A DNA stretch of 64,000 bases from Arthrobacter sp. zg-Y1171 (GTDB lineage Bacteria; Actinomycetota; Actinomycetes; Actinomycetales; Micrococcaceae): the NCBI RefSeq assembly GCF_025244845.1, contig NZ_CP104264.1, positions 3,038,001 through 3,102,000 on the forward strand, in the 5' to 3' direction. Every line of letters begins with the position of its first letter. Within the stretch, counting starts at the first letter, position 1. The notes beneath the pieces were generated by a model that worked only from the letters and a program-made list of their open reading frames with translations, did not search any database and was not told where the DNA came from. Shown here one piece after another: positions 16,559 to 24,733 of the stretch. Position numbers and translations under genes: made by a program.

Positions 16559-17563
16559 GTGCCGATTCCCGTTCCAATGAACGATTCCGCACCTCTCGAC
16601 CCCCTTGAAGGAGCCCGCCGGACCAGCCGGTTTTCCACCGCACAGGCGCCGCTGCGCCAACGGCTGGATTTGTGGGAGGAGTACAACGAGCAGGCGCTGT
16701 TCGGGCTGCGCTGCAGCACCCTCTCGGAACGCAGCCTCCTGGCCACCCAGAACAACCTTGCGCTGCCCCGGATCCGGCTGACGCACATCATTGGGAATGA
16801 CCATGTGATTGAACGCGCGCCGGAGAATATCCGCAGGAACCCGGTCGACGCCGTGATGCTCTGCCTGCTGCTCGAGGGGAAGGCGTTTTTCTACCACGAC
16901 GCCGGCTGCGAAACCCTGGCCGCGGGCGAAGCTGTCGTTTATGACGCCAACCGGCCTTTTATGTACGGCTTTTCCACGGATATGCGCCAGGTCATCGTGG
17001 AGGTACCCCGCACGGTGCTGCGCGAGCAGTCGGCACGCGAGGAGTACTTCCGTCCGCGGGTACTCCGCATCGCCGGGTCACCCGCCGCCACGCACGCAAA
17101 CACCACGGCCAACGCTGTACTAGGGGCTTTCCGGGATCCGGTTGAAGATACGGACGAGCTGGAACGGAGCGTGCTGGAAATGTTCTCCATCATTACCGGC
17201 GAGCCCGGAGCCGCGCCTTCGCTGGCCTATCTCGCAGCCGCCCGCGATTACATCGGTGCACATCTGGGCCGGCCGGCCCTGTCCCTGGCCCAGATAGCCC
17301 GTGCGGTGGGAATCAGCGAACGCCACCTGACCCGGGTCTTCGCCGAGGCTGGTACCAGCCCGGCTCGGTATGTGCTGGAGACCCGGCTGACCCGCGCCCA
17401 GGAGCTGCTGGCAAATCCGGCCCACGCCGCCACCTCCATCGCAGCAGTCGCGGCGTCCGTCGGATTCGTTTCGGCCGCCCACTTCTCCCGGGCGTTCCGC
17501 CTGGAGTACGGCTGCACTCCCCGCGACGCCCGCGTTTCAGCGGCGGCACGCCAGGCGGACTAA
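16559..17563 (+). CDS. AraC-family transcriptional regulator
   Basis: The 334-residue protein has an N-terminal AraC_binding_2-type domain (about 40-200, with ERSLLATQ and LLLEGKAFFYHDAG) and a C-terminal double helix-turn-helix (about 225-325; SLAQIARAVGISERHLTRVF and AAVAASVGFVSAAHFSRAFR). The GTG at 16559 follows GGAGG at 7 nt. It is the first gene ahead of an ABC transporter and aldehyde dehydrogenase on the same strand, so it is probably their activator. Relatives with this N-terminal domain regulate oxidation of aromatic or small aldehyde-forming compounds. Confidence 0.88.
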   Translation: MPIPVPMNDSAPLDPLEGARRTSRFSTAQAPLRQRLDLWEEYNEQALFGLRCSTLSERSLLATQNNLALPRIRLTHIIGNDHVIERAPENIRRNPVDAVMLCLLLEGKAFFYHDAGCETLAAGEAVVYDANRPFMYGFSTDMRQVIVEVPRTVLREQSAREEYFRPRVLRIAGSPAATHANTTANAVLGAFRDPVEDTDELERSVLEMFSIITGEPGAAPSLAYLAAARDYIGAHLGRPALSLAQIARAVGISERHLTRVFAEAGTSPARYVLETRLTRAQELLANPAHAATSIAAVAASVGFVSAAHFSRAFRLEYGCTPRDARVSAAARQAD

Positions 17564-17706
17564 GCCGGCCCTTTCCGGAGTGTGAACCTTGCCGAATCCG
17601 GACATCGGCTTGTCTGTTCCGGACCAGGCCTTCAGCGGGCCTGCCCTGCCGGTGACAGTGGGAGCTACATCACACCCAGTGTCATTTCCGAAAGGCTCCG
17701 GACCCT

Positions 17707-18825
17707 ATGAAAACCTCTCCCCGCCACCTGCTCGGGCTGCTCGCTGTCCCGGCACTGGTCCTGTCCCTTGCCGCCTGCGGTGACGATGCCGGCACTGCGT
17801 CCGACGCCGCCGAGACCGGTTCCTCGTCCGTGGACACAGCGGCGCTCGAGACCATGCTCACCGACTTCCAGAAGCCCCTCGAAGAAGAGGTACCGACGGA
17901 GTCCGCGGCCATCGCGAAAGACAAGAGCATCGTGGTCATTCCCTGCACCTATTCGTCGGAAGCCTGCGCCCGCGGAGCCGACGCTGCCATGGAAGCGGCT
18001 GAATCCCTTGGCTGGGAAACCCGCATGATCGATCCGGCCGGCAATCCGGAAAAAGCCCGCCAGGCCATCGACCAGGCGATCCAGCTCGGTGCCGACGGCA
18101 TCATCTTCACCGCCGCCGTAGGTGACCAGATCGATGCTTCGCTGAAGCAGGCCCGGGAAGCCGGCATTTTCCTGGTCAACAGCATGTCCCCTGCCGATGA
18201 CCGCTTCGATGTCGAGGTTGTGCCGGATGAGGAGGTCTCGGGCAAGATGATGGCTGCTGCCATCGCCCAGGACAGCGGCGGAGACGCGAAGATCCTGCTC
18301 ACCACCGACCCGGCTTTCCCGTCCATCACGGCGCGCACCGAGGCGTTCGAGAAGTGGCTCCCCGAGCTTTGCTCCGGCTGCGAGATCGTCGAGACCATCG
18401 AAACGCAGATGTCCCAGCTGCAGTCCGGACTGCCGCCGCAGATCCAGGCCACCCTGACCGCCAACCCGGACATCGACTACATCTGGACCCACACCGGTGC
18501 CGCCGTCGTCTCCACCCAGGCCACCGTGGAGCGTAGTGCCAACGGCGAGAAGATCAAGATGGTCTCCTACGACGGCAACTCCGCCAACCTGAACCTGATC
18601 AAGGACGGCAAGAGCCAGTTCGCGGACGTCATCAAGCCGATGGAGCACACGGGCTACCTGTCCGTGCATGAGATGAACAATCTCTTCGCCAACGGTGCCA
18701 GCGGGCACCAGATCATCGAAATGCCCAAACGCATGGTGCTGCAGGAGACCCTGCCCGAGCTGCCGTGGACGGGTGACTCCGACTGGAAGTCAGCCTTCAC
18801 GGCTCTGTGGGAGAACGCGGGCTAG
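17707..18825 (+). CDS. ABC transporter substrate-binding lipoprotein, ribose type
   Basis: This 372-residue periplasmic-binding-protein type I lipoprotein has the lipobox LSLAAC with the cysteine at about residue 21. The Peripla_BP_4 fold spans about residues 75-340 (VVIPCTYSSEACARGADAA, QAIQLGADGIIF, TNPDIDY-like ANPDIDYIWTH). It contains several extra cysteines (PCTYSSEACARG and LCSGC) unusual for ribose binders. It is the first gene of a three-gene transporter set (binding protein, fused ATPase, permease) in tight order. The ligand is not evident and need not be a sugar, given the adjacent aromatic-type aldehyde dehydrogenase. Confidence 0.86.
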   Translation: MKTSPRHLLGLLAVPALVLSLAACGDDAGTASDAAETGSSSVDTAALETMLTDFQKPLEEEVPTESAAIAKDKSIVVIPCTYSSEACARGADAAMEAAESLGWETRMIDPAGNPEKARQAIDQAIQLGADGIIFTAAVGDQIDASLKQAREAGIFLVNSMSPADDRFDVEVVPDEEVSGKMMAAAIAQDSGGDAKILLTTDPAFPSITARTEAFEKWLPELCSGCEIVETIETQMSQLQSGLPPQIQATLTANPDIDYIWTHTGAAVVSTQATVERSANGEKIKMVSYDGNSANLNLIKDGKSQFADVIKPMEHTGYLSVHEMNNLFANGASGHQIIEMPKRMVLQETLPELPWTGDSDWKSAFTALWENAG

Positions 18826-18908
18826 TTTCCGCGGAACCCACGCGGCCGGCCCGGTTATCCGGGCCGGCCGTATACCGCTTTCCCGCTGCCACACATTCAG
18901 GAGTACCC

Positions 18909-20468
18909 ATGGAGCACACCGCAGCCCTGAGCATCCGCGGAATCAGCAAGACCTTTACCGGACAACGGGCCCTCGACGGCGTCAGCCTCGACATCCAGAC
19001 CGGCAAAGTGACCGCACTGTTGGGCATGAACGGCTCCGGAAAGTCGACGCTGATCAAGATCCTGGCCGGGGTCTACGCGCCGGATCCGGGCGGAAGCCTT
19101 TCGGTCCGCGGCAAGGACCTGCAACTGCCGCTTACACCCGCGGCCGCACACGCCGCAGGCCTGCGCTTCCTTCACCAGGACCTGGGGCTCGTGGACGCGC
19201 TGACCATCGCCGACAACTTTGCGCTTTCCGACGGGTTCTTTACCCGCACCGCTTTTTCCCCGGTGAAGCTCCGGAAGGAACACGCCCACGTGGCAGCCAC
19301 GTTGGAACTTCTGGGCATCGACGAACATCCCGGCAGGCTGGTCGGTGACCTCACCCCCTCCACCCGCACCATGGTGGGGATCGCCCGTGCCTTCCAGCAC
19401 CGCTCCGGCAGCGTCGACGACGGCGCCCCCGCCGACGTCGACGCGCTCCGCCGCAACATCCTGATCCTGGACGAGCCCACCGCCTCGCTGCCCGCGCACG
19501 AGGCAGACCGCGTGCTGGCCCTGTTGGACATGCTGCGCGGCCACGGCGGAACCGCCGTCTATGTCAGCCACCGGATCGAGGAGGTCCGCCGCATCGCGGA
19601 CAACGTCGCCGTGCTCCGCGACGGCCTGCTCGTTGCGGACGAGCCGCTGGGCGAACGTGACGCTGCCGCGGTCGTTTCCCTGGTCATCGGCCGCGAATTG
19701 GAGTCCCCCGCCGTCCGCAGCGCCGAGGAACGCGAAGGCCCGGTGCTGCTGAGCACCCGTGCACTCAGCGGACCCCGGCTGGACGGCATCGACCTCGATG
19801 TGCACGCCGGCGAGATCGTGGGGGTTACGGGCCTGGTCGGCTGCGGCCGCAGCGAACTGGTCCGCCTGATCGCCGGTGCCCAACAGCCCTCCGCCGGGTC
19901 CATGACCTTGGCCGGCAAGCCGTACGCACCGGATTCCCCTGCAGCCGCAATCACGACAGGGGTGGCCTGCGTTCCGCAAAACCGCCGGCGGGACGGCGTC
20001 GTCCTGGACCTGGGGGTCGGGGAAAACCTGACGCTCGGGCGCCTCCGCCGGTATACCCGCGGACCGGTCATAAACCGCGCTGCGGAGAAGGCCGCCGCGG
20101 AGGACCTCTCCCGCCGCTTCCTGGTGAAGACCGCGTCCCTCGCCGCACCTGTGCGCAGCCTCTCCGGCGGCAACCAGCAGAAAGTGGTTGTCGCACGCGC
20201 AGCGAGCGGCACGCCGTTGCTGCTGCTGCTGGATGAACCCTCCCAGGGCGTTGACGCACTGGCCCGGCAGGAGATCAGCCGGCTGCTCAAGGAACTTGCC
20301 GACGACGGCGTGGCGGTCCTGGTTGCCAGCACCGACTACGACGACTTCGTCGGCCTGGCCGACCGCGTGGTGGTCCTGGACCGCGGCCGGATCGCCGCGG
20401 AGCTCTCCGGGCCGGAAATCACCGAGGACGGAATCGCCCTCGCCTGCCAGACCGGCGCACCGGCTTAG
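18909..20468 (+). CDS. ABC transporter ATP-binding protein, RbsA/MglA type
   Basis: The 519-residue protein is a duplicated ATPase. The N-terminal half has an intact Walker A (MNGSGKST, about 42) and Walker B (LILDEPTAS), but an atypical signature (LTPSTRTMVGIAR instead of LSxGxxQ). The C-terminal half has the usual degenerate Walker A (GLVGCGRSE), a good signature (LSGGNQQKVVVAR) and LLLLDEPSQGVD. This asymmetry is typical of sugar-import ATPases. The ATG at 18909 follows AGGAG. The region at about residues 160-190 holds an extra loop (RSGSVDDGAPADVDALRR) between the N-terminal signature and Walker B. Confidence 0.9.
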   Translation: MEHTAALSIRGISKTFTGQRALDGVSLDIQTGKVTALLGMNGSGKSTLIKILAGVYAPDPGGSLSVRGKDLQLPLTPAAAHAAGLRFLHQDLGLVDALTIADNFALSDGFFTRTAFSPVKLRKEHAHVAATLELLGIDEHPGRLVGDLTPSTRTMVGIARAFQHRSGSVDDGAPADVDALRRNILILDEPTASLPAHEADRVLALLDMLRGHGGTAVYVSHRIEEVRRIADNVAVLRDGLLVADEPLGERDAAAVVSLVIGRELESPAVRSAEEREGPVLLSTRALSGPRLDGIDLDVHAGEIVGVTGLVGCGRSELVRLIAGAQQPSAGSMTLAGKPYAPDSPAAAITTGVACVPQNRRRDGVVLDLGVGENLTLGRLRRYTRGPVINRAAEKAAAEDLSRRFLVKTASLAAPVRSLSGGNQQKVVVARAASGTPLLLLLDEPSQGVDALARQEISRLLKELADDGVAVLVASTDYDDFVGLADRVVVLDRGRIAAELSGPEITEDGIALACQTGAPA

Positions 20469-20513
20469 GCCCCGCCCCACCTACTACGCACACCCCACCA
20501 AGGAGCCTCTACA

Positions 20514-21548
20514 GTGAACCTCCGCCTCAACCCCGGCATCCTCATGAAGAACTACGGCATCGTGGTCTTCCTGGTACTGATGATCGCCGTCTTCGCGCTG
20601 CTTATGCCGGATACCTTCGCGACGTCCGGCAACTTCCGGCAAATCCTCGCCGACCAGGCGGTCCCGGGCATCCTGGCACTGGCCGTCATCCTGCCGCTGG
20701 CCGCCGGAGAGTTCGATCTTTCCGTGGGTGCCAACCTCGGTATCTGCACCATCACCGGAATAGTCCTGGCCGGTACCGGCCTGCCGCTGCCGCTGATCCT
20801 GCTCGCCACGCTTGCCCTGGGAATGCTGATCGGCGCCATCAACGCGTTCATGACCATCGTCGTCGGCGTCAACGCCTTTATTGCGACCTTGGGCATGGCC
20901 ACCATCCTGGCCGGTTTGAACCTGCTGCTGACCAATTCCACGCTGATCACCCATTCCTCGGATGCGTTCTCGGCCCTGACCGGGCTCCGCCTGCCCGGCG
21001 GGCTGCAGGTAGTTGTGTTCTATTTCCTCGCCGCGGCCCTCATCCTCTGGTTTGTCCTGGAACGCACTCCCTTCGGCCGATACCTGCGGGCCACCGGTTT
21101 GGGGCGCGACGCCGCCGAACTGTCCGGGGTGCGCACCAAGAGATACCTGGCCGCGGCCTTCATCGGCGCCGGACTGCTCGGCGGACTTGCCGGAACGCTG
21201 CAGGCTTCCCGCGCTGGAAATGCGACGCCGGACCTTGGCCCGGAATTCCTGCTGCCGGCCTACGCCGCTGCGTTCCTGGGCGCCACGGCCATCCGTGCCG
21301 GCTACTTCAACGTCTGGGGCACTGTAACGGGCGTGTACCTGCTTGCCGTCGGAGCCAACGGGCTGGTCATCCTGGGCGCCAAGACCTGGGTTACGAACGT
21401 CTTCAACGGGGTAGCTTTGCTGATCGCCGTCTCAGCCGCCACGCTGGTGCAGCGCCGCAAGACGCGGGCCGTGCGTCCGGCCTCTGCGGCAGCGGGTTCC
21501 ACCCCGGCAGAAACACCACCCGGTCAAGGTGCCTCCACCCCGGCCTGA
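20514..21548 (+). CDS. ABC transporter permease, RbsC type
   Basis: This 344-residue inner-membrane permease has about 8-10 hydrophobic segments and the BPD_transp_2 signature region (AAGEFDLSVGANLGICT and GVNAFIATLGMATILAGL). The loop ERTPFGRYLRATGLGRDAAELSG is the typical EAA-like contact with the ATPase. Translation starts at GTG 20514 behind AAGGAG. It completes the transporter begun at 17707; the C-terminal 30 residues are Ala/Pro/Thr-rich and cytoplasmic. Confidence 0.9.
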   Translation: MNLRLNPGILMKNYGIVVFLVLMIAVFALLMPDTFATSGNFRQILADQAVPGILALAVILPLAAGEFDLSVGANLGICTITGIVLAGTGLPLPLILLATLALGMLIGAINAFMTIVVGVNAFIATLGMATILAGLNLLLTNSTLITHSSDAFSALTGLRLPGGLQVVVFYFLAAALILWFVLERTPFGRYLRATGLGRDAAELSGVRTKRYLAAAFIGAGLLGGLAGTLQASRAGNATPDLGPEFLLPAYAAAFLGATAIRAGYFNVWGTVTGVYLLAVGANGLVILGAKTWVTNVFNGVALLIAVSAATLVQRRKTRAVRPASAAAGSTPAETPPGQGASTPA

Positions 21549-21611
21549 TCCCTCCCGCAAGGGAACCAATCCTTCGCAGCCATCTTGTTTCACCGCAATC
21601 TAGGAGCAGCC

Positions 21612-23069
21612 ATGTCCATCCTCGCCACATCCGCCTGGCACGGAAAAATCCACACCGATTCCTGGACGGCCGGGTCCGGCGGCGTTATCGACGTCGTCGA
21701 ACCCTCCACCGGGCTTGTCCTGGGTGCCGTTGGGGCAGCGGACCGCGCCGATGCCCTTGCCGCCGCAACCCGGGCGGCTGCCGCGCAGCAGGCATGGGCA
21801 CAGACCAAGCCGGAGGAGCGTGCCGCGGTGCTGCGGCGGGCGGGGATGCTTTTCGAGGACCACGCCAAGGAGATCCAAGGATGGATCATTCGCGAAACCG
21901 GCGGAATCGAGGCAAAGGCGGCGCTGGAGACCCACATTGCCGCCAACGAATGTTTCGAAGCGGCTGCGCTTCCCGCCCACCCTGCCGGGGAAGTGCTGAC
22001 CTCCAATGAAAACCGCTGGTCCTTCGCGCGGCGCCGGGCTGCCGGCGTCGTTTCGGTGATTTCCCCCTTCAACTTCCCCCTGATCCTCTCCATCCGGTCG
22101 GTGGCGCCGGCCCTGGCGCTCGGCAACGCCGTACTGCTGAAGCCGGACCCCCGCACCAGCGTCTCCGGCGGCGTGTCCATCATGCGCATCTTCGAACTGG
22201 CCGGCCTTCCTGCCGGCGTCCTGCAGCTGCTCCCCGGGGGTGCCGACGTTGGGCAGGCCCTGGTGGAAGCGCCGGAGGTACGCATCATCTCCTTCACGGG
22301 TTCCACGGCGGCCGGGCGCAAGGTCGGCGAGACTGCGGGCCGCCTGCTCAAGCGCGCCCACCTGGAGCTGGGCGGCAACAACGCCTTGATCGTGCTGCCC
22401 GGCGCCGACATTGAACTGGCCGCGTCTGCCGGCGCCTTCGGTTCCTTCATGCACCAGGGACAGATCTGCATGACCACCGGACGCCACCTGGTCCACGAAT
22501 CCCTGCTGGAGGAGTACATCGACAGGCTCTCGGCCAAAGCCAGGGCGCTGCCGGTCGGTGATCCGCACACCGGCAGCGTGGCGCTGGGCCCGATCATCGA
22601 CGAGCGCCAGCGCGACAACATTGATCGCCTGGTACGGGCGGCCAAGGACGCCGGTGCCCGGATTGCGGCAGGTGGAAACTATGAGGGCCTCTTCTACCAG
22701 CCCACTGTCTTGACGGAGCTGACGCCGGACAACCCCGCCTGGACGGAGGAGATCTTCGGTCCGGTGGCCCCCGTGCTGGGGTTCTCGACCGTCGATGAGG
22801 CGGTCGAGCTGGCCAATGCCTCCGAATACGGCCTTTCCGTGGGCGTACTGGGTGAGGTGGGGTTGGCGATGGAGGTGGCAGACCGCATGATCTCGGGAAA
22901 AGTGCACATTAACGAACAAACCGTCTCCGATGAAGCCAATTCACCGTTCGGCGGGATGGGCGCCTCCGGCACGGGTTCCCGTTTCGGCGGGGCGGGCGCC
23001 AACATCGAAGCGTTTACCGAAACGCAGTGGCTGACCATGCGGCCCGGAATTGCCGGATATCCCTTCTAG
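21612..23069 (+). CDS. Aldehyde dehydrogenase, benzaldehyde-dehydrogenase-like
   Basis: This 485-residue NAD(P)-dependent aldehyde dehydrogenase has the cofactor-binding SFTGSTAAGRKVGE, the general base in LELGGNN (about 255) and the catalytic Cys in GQICMTTGRHLV (about 290). The IC-M-TGRH form of the active site and FNFPLILSIRSVAPALALGNAV are characteristic of the XylC/benzaldehyde dehydrogenase subgroup that oxidises aromatic aldehydes. TAGGAG precedes the ATG at 21612. It follows the ABC permease by 63 bp and is probably cotranscribed, linking uptake with aldehyde oxidation under the AraC regulator. Confidence 0.88.
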   Translation: MSILATSAWHGKIHTDSWTAGSGGVIDVVEPSTGLVLGAVGAADRADALAAATRAAAAQQAWAQTKPEERAAVLRRAGMLFEDHAKEIQGWIIRETGGIEAKAALETHIAANECFEAAALPAHPAGEVLTSNENRWSFARRRAAGVVSVISPFNFPLILSIRSVAPALALGNAVLLKPDPRTSVSGGVSIMRIFELAGLPAGVLQLLPGGADVGQALVEAPEVRIISFTGSTAAGRKVGETAGRLLKRAHLELGGNNALIVLPGADIELAASAGAFGSFMHQGQICMTTGRHLVHESLLEEYIDRLSAKARALPVGDPHTGSVALGPIIDERQRDNIDRLVRAAKDAGARIAAGGNYEGLFYQPTVLTELTPDNPAWTEEIFGPVAPVLGFSTVDEAVELANASEYGLSVGVLGEVGLAMEVADRMISGKVHINEQTVSDEANSPFGGMGASGTGSRFGGAGANIEAFTETQWLTMRPGIAGYPF

Positions 23070-23134
23070 GCGGAATCCGTTTATTCCGGCCGGCCAGGTC
23101 CGCCTGACCCTACGCCCCTCCCGAGGCCACGGGC

Positions 23135-23140
23135 TATCCT
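23135..23140 (+). promoter_or_regulatory. -10 box (TATCCT) placing a leaderless start
   Basis: TATCCT is followed by 6 nt and the ATG at 23147, with no Shine-Dalgarno sequence, so the mRNA probably begins at the start codon. Confidence 0.5.
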
Positions 23141-23146
23141 CATCCC

Positions 23147-23689
23147 ATGCCCAAGGTCATCTATTACGTCGCGTCCTCCCTTGACGGTTTTATTGCCACC
23201 GATGACAACCGTTTGGACTGGCTGCTCCAGTTCGGTTTCGAGGCGTTCCAGGACCACTACGACCGGTTTATGGCCGACGTCGGCGCGGTGGTCATGGGGG
23301 CGGAAACCTACCGCTGGGTCCGGGCGGAGCAACCGGACAGCTGGGAGTACGCCCAGCCGTGCTGGGTGCTGACGCACGGGGAAGAGTCCGGCCCGGCGGA
23401 GGGGGACGTCCGGTTTGCCTCCGGCGACGTCCGCGAGGTGCTCCGGGAGGCTCGGGACGCGGCGGGAGAAGGGAACATCTGGGTGGTGGGCGGCGGCAAT
23501 GTGGCGGCACAGTTCGCCGAGGCCGGGCTGCTGGACGAACTGTGGGTCACCTACATGCCGGTGGCATTGGGCAGCGGGCGGCGCCTGCTTCCGGTGGCCG
23601 GCCCCACCGCACCCATGCGGCTGATCGCCAGCACGCAGTTCAACGGCGGCGCTGCCGAGCTCCGCTATGCCGTGGCGCAAGTGCCGTAA
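23147..23689 (+). CDS. Dihydrofolate-reductase-like (RibD C-terminal) family protein
   Basis: The 180-residue protein has the RibD-C/DHFR-like fold: an N-terminal strand and NADP-type turn (YYVASSLDGFIA), VVMGAETYRWV in the middle and the dinucleotide loop IWVVGGGNVAAQF near residue 107. Such stand-alone proteins are usually reductases of unknown substrate rather than essential folate or riboflavin enzymes. It appears leaderless, with TATCCT 6 nt ahead of its ATG, and stands alone. Confidence 0.85.
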   Translation: MPKVIYYVASSLDGFIATDDNRLDWLLQFGFEAFQDHYDRFMADVGAVVMGAETYRWVRAEQPDSWEYAQPCWVLTHGEESGPAEGDVRFASGDVREVLREARDAAGEGNIWVVGGGNVAAQFAEAGLLDELWVTYMPVALGSGRRLLPVAGPTAPMRLIASTQFNGGAAELRYAVAQVP

Positions 23690-23830
23690 AGACCGTTTGC
23701 CGGGAAACAAACGGTAACCACGGCACGTTCGGTCGGTGAATGCGGCCCAGGCCAACCCGTTTTCCCTGCATTACCGACAGCCCCGCCGAACAGCATTTCC
23801 GTCCGCGGCCCGGCTGGCCGTTTAAGCGGT

Positions 23831-23844
23831 ATTACACCTGTAAT
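23831..23844. promoter_or_regulatory. Perfect palindrome ATTACACCTGTAAT upstream of the RsbQ-like gene
   Basis: A 14-bp inverted repeat (ATTACA-CC-TGTAAT) lies 67 bp before the hydrolase start and contains TACANNTGTA, the operator form of BlaI/MecI/CopY-type repressors. It is in an AT-richer patch. No such regulator is encoded nearby, so the binding protein is unknown. Confidence 0.45.
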
Positions 23845-23910
23845 GTTTGCTGAGACTCCGCTCACGGCAATGCGGGCACGGCATAAGAAGAAAAGCAGGC
23901 GTACAGGTAA

Positions 23911-24726
23911 ATGAAGACAGATATCCGCACCCGGAACAATGTTCGCGTCCTGGGACGAGCGGACGGACCGGTACTGCTTTTCGCCCACGGTTTCGGCTGC
24001 GACCAGGGCATGTGGTCCCGGGTACTGCCGCGTTTCACCGATGAATACAAAGTGGTTCTCTTCGACCACGTCGGTGCCGGCGGTTCCGATCTCGCCGCCT
24101 ACACCCCGGCCAAGTACGCCACCTTGGACGGCTACGTCGCCGATGTCCTGGAACTGTGCGAAGACCTGGACCTGCAGGACGTCACCTTCATCGGCCACAG
24201 CGTCAGCGCCATGATGGCCATTGCCGCCGGCGCCACCGCCGCCGAGCGCCTTGCCCGCATCGTCCTGGTTGCACCGTCACCCAGCTACATGGACTACCCC
24301 GAGGACGGCTACGAAGGCGGCTTCAGCCGCGCCGACCTCGATGACCTCCTCGAATCCCTGGACACCAATTACCTCGTCTGGGCCGCCACCATGGCGCCGG
24401 TGATCATGGGCAACCCGGCAGCTCCGGCTTTGGGCGCCGAACTCGAAGGCAGTTTCTGCCGGGTCAACCCGGGCATTGCCCGCCAGTTTGCCCGCGTGGC
24501 TTTCCTGAGCGACGTCCGCAGCCTGCTGCCCCGGGTCTCAGTCCCCGCGCTGATCATGCAGGCCTCCGCGGACCTGCTCGCCCCGGACCATGTGGGCCGC
24601 TACCTGCAGGAACACCTCCCGCAAAGCACGCTGGTGCAGATGGAAGCCACCGGCCACCTCCCCCATGTCAGCGCTCCCGAGGAAACCGCGGACATCATCC
24701 TCGCCTACCTGCAACAGGCAAAGTAG
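23911..24726 (+). CDS. Alpha/beta hydrolase, RsbQ-like
   Basis: The 271-residue protein has the alpha/beta-hydrolase core with oxyanion region FAHGFGCDQGMW (about 25-36), nucleophile Ser97 in GHSVSAMM, an acid near 219 (ASADLLAPDH) and a His near 249 (TGHLPHVSAPEE). These elements and the start (NNVRVLGRADGPVLLFAHG) match RsbQ, the Bacillus partner of the PAS phosphatase RsbP in energy-stress signalling, and the related KAI2/D14 receptors. The next gene starts 7 nt after its stop and begins with a PAS domain, so a receptor-like role feeding a kinase is likely. Confidence 0.88.
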   Translation: MKTDIRTRNNVRVLGRADGPVLLFAHGFGCDQGMWSRVLPRFTDEYKVVLFDHVGAGGSDLAAYTPAKYATLDGYVADVLELCEDLDLQDVTFIGHSVSAMMAIAAGATAAERLARIVLVAPSPSYMDYPEDGYEGGFSRADLDDLLESLDTNYLVWAATMAPVIMGNPAAPALGAELEGSFCRVNPGIARQFARVAFLSDVRSLLPRVSVPALIMQASADLLAPDHVGRYLQEHLPQSTLVQMEATGHLPHVSAPEETADIILAYLQQAK

Positions 24727-24733
24727 GAGCATC

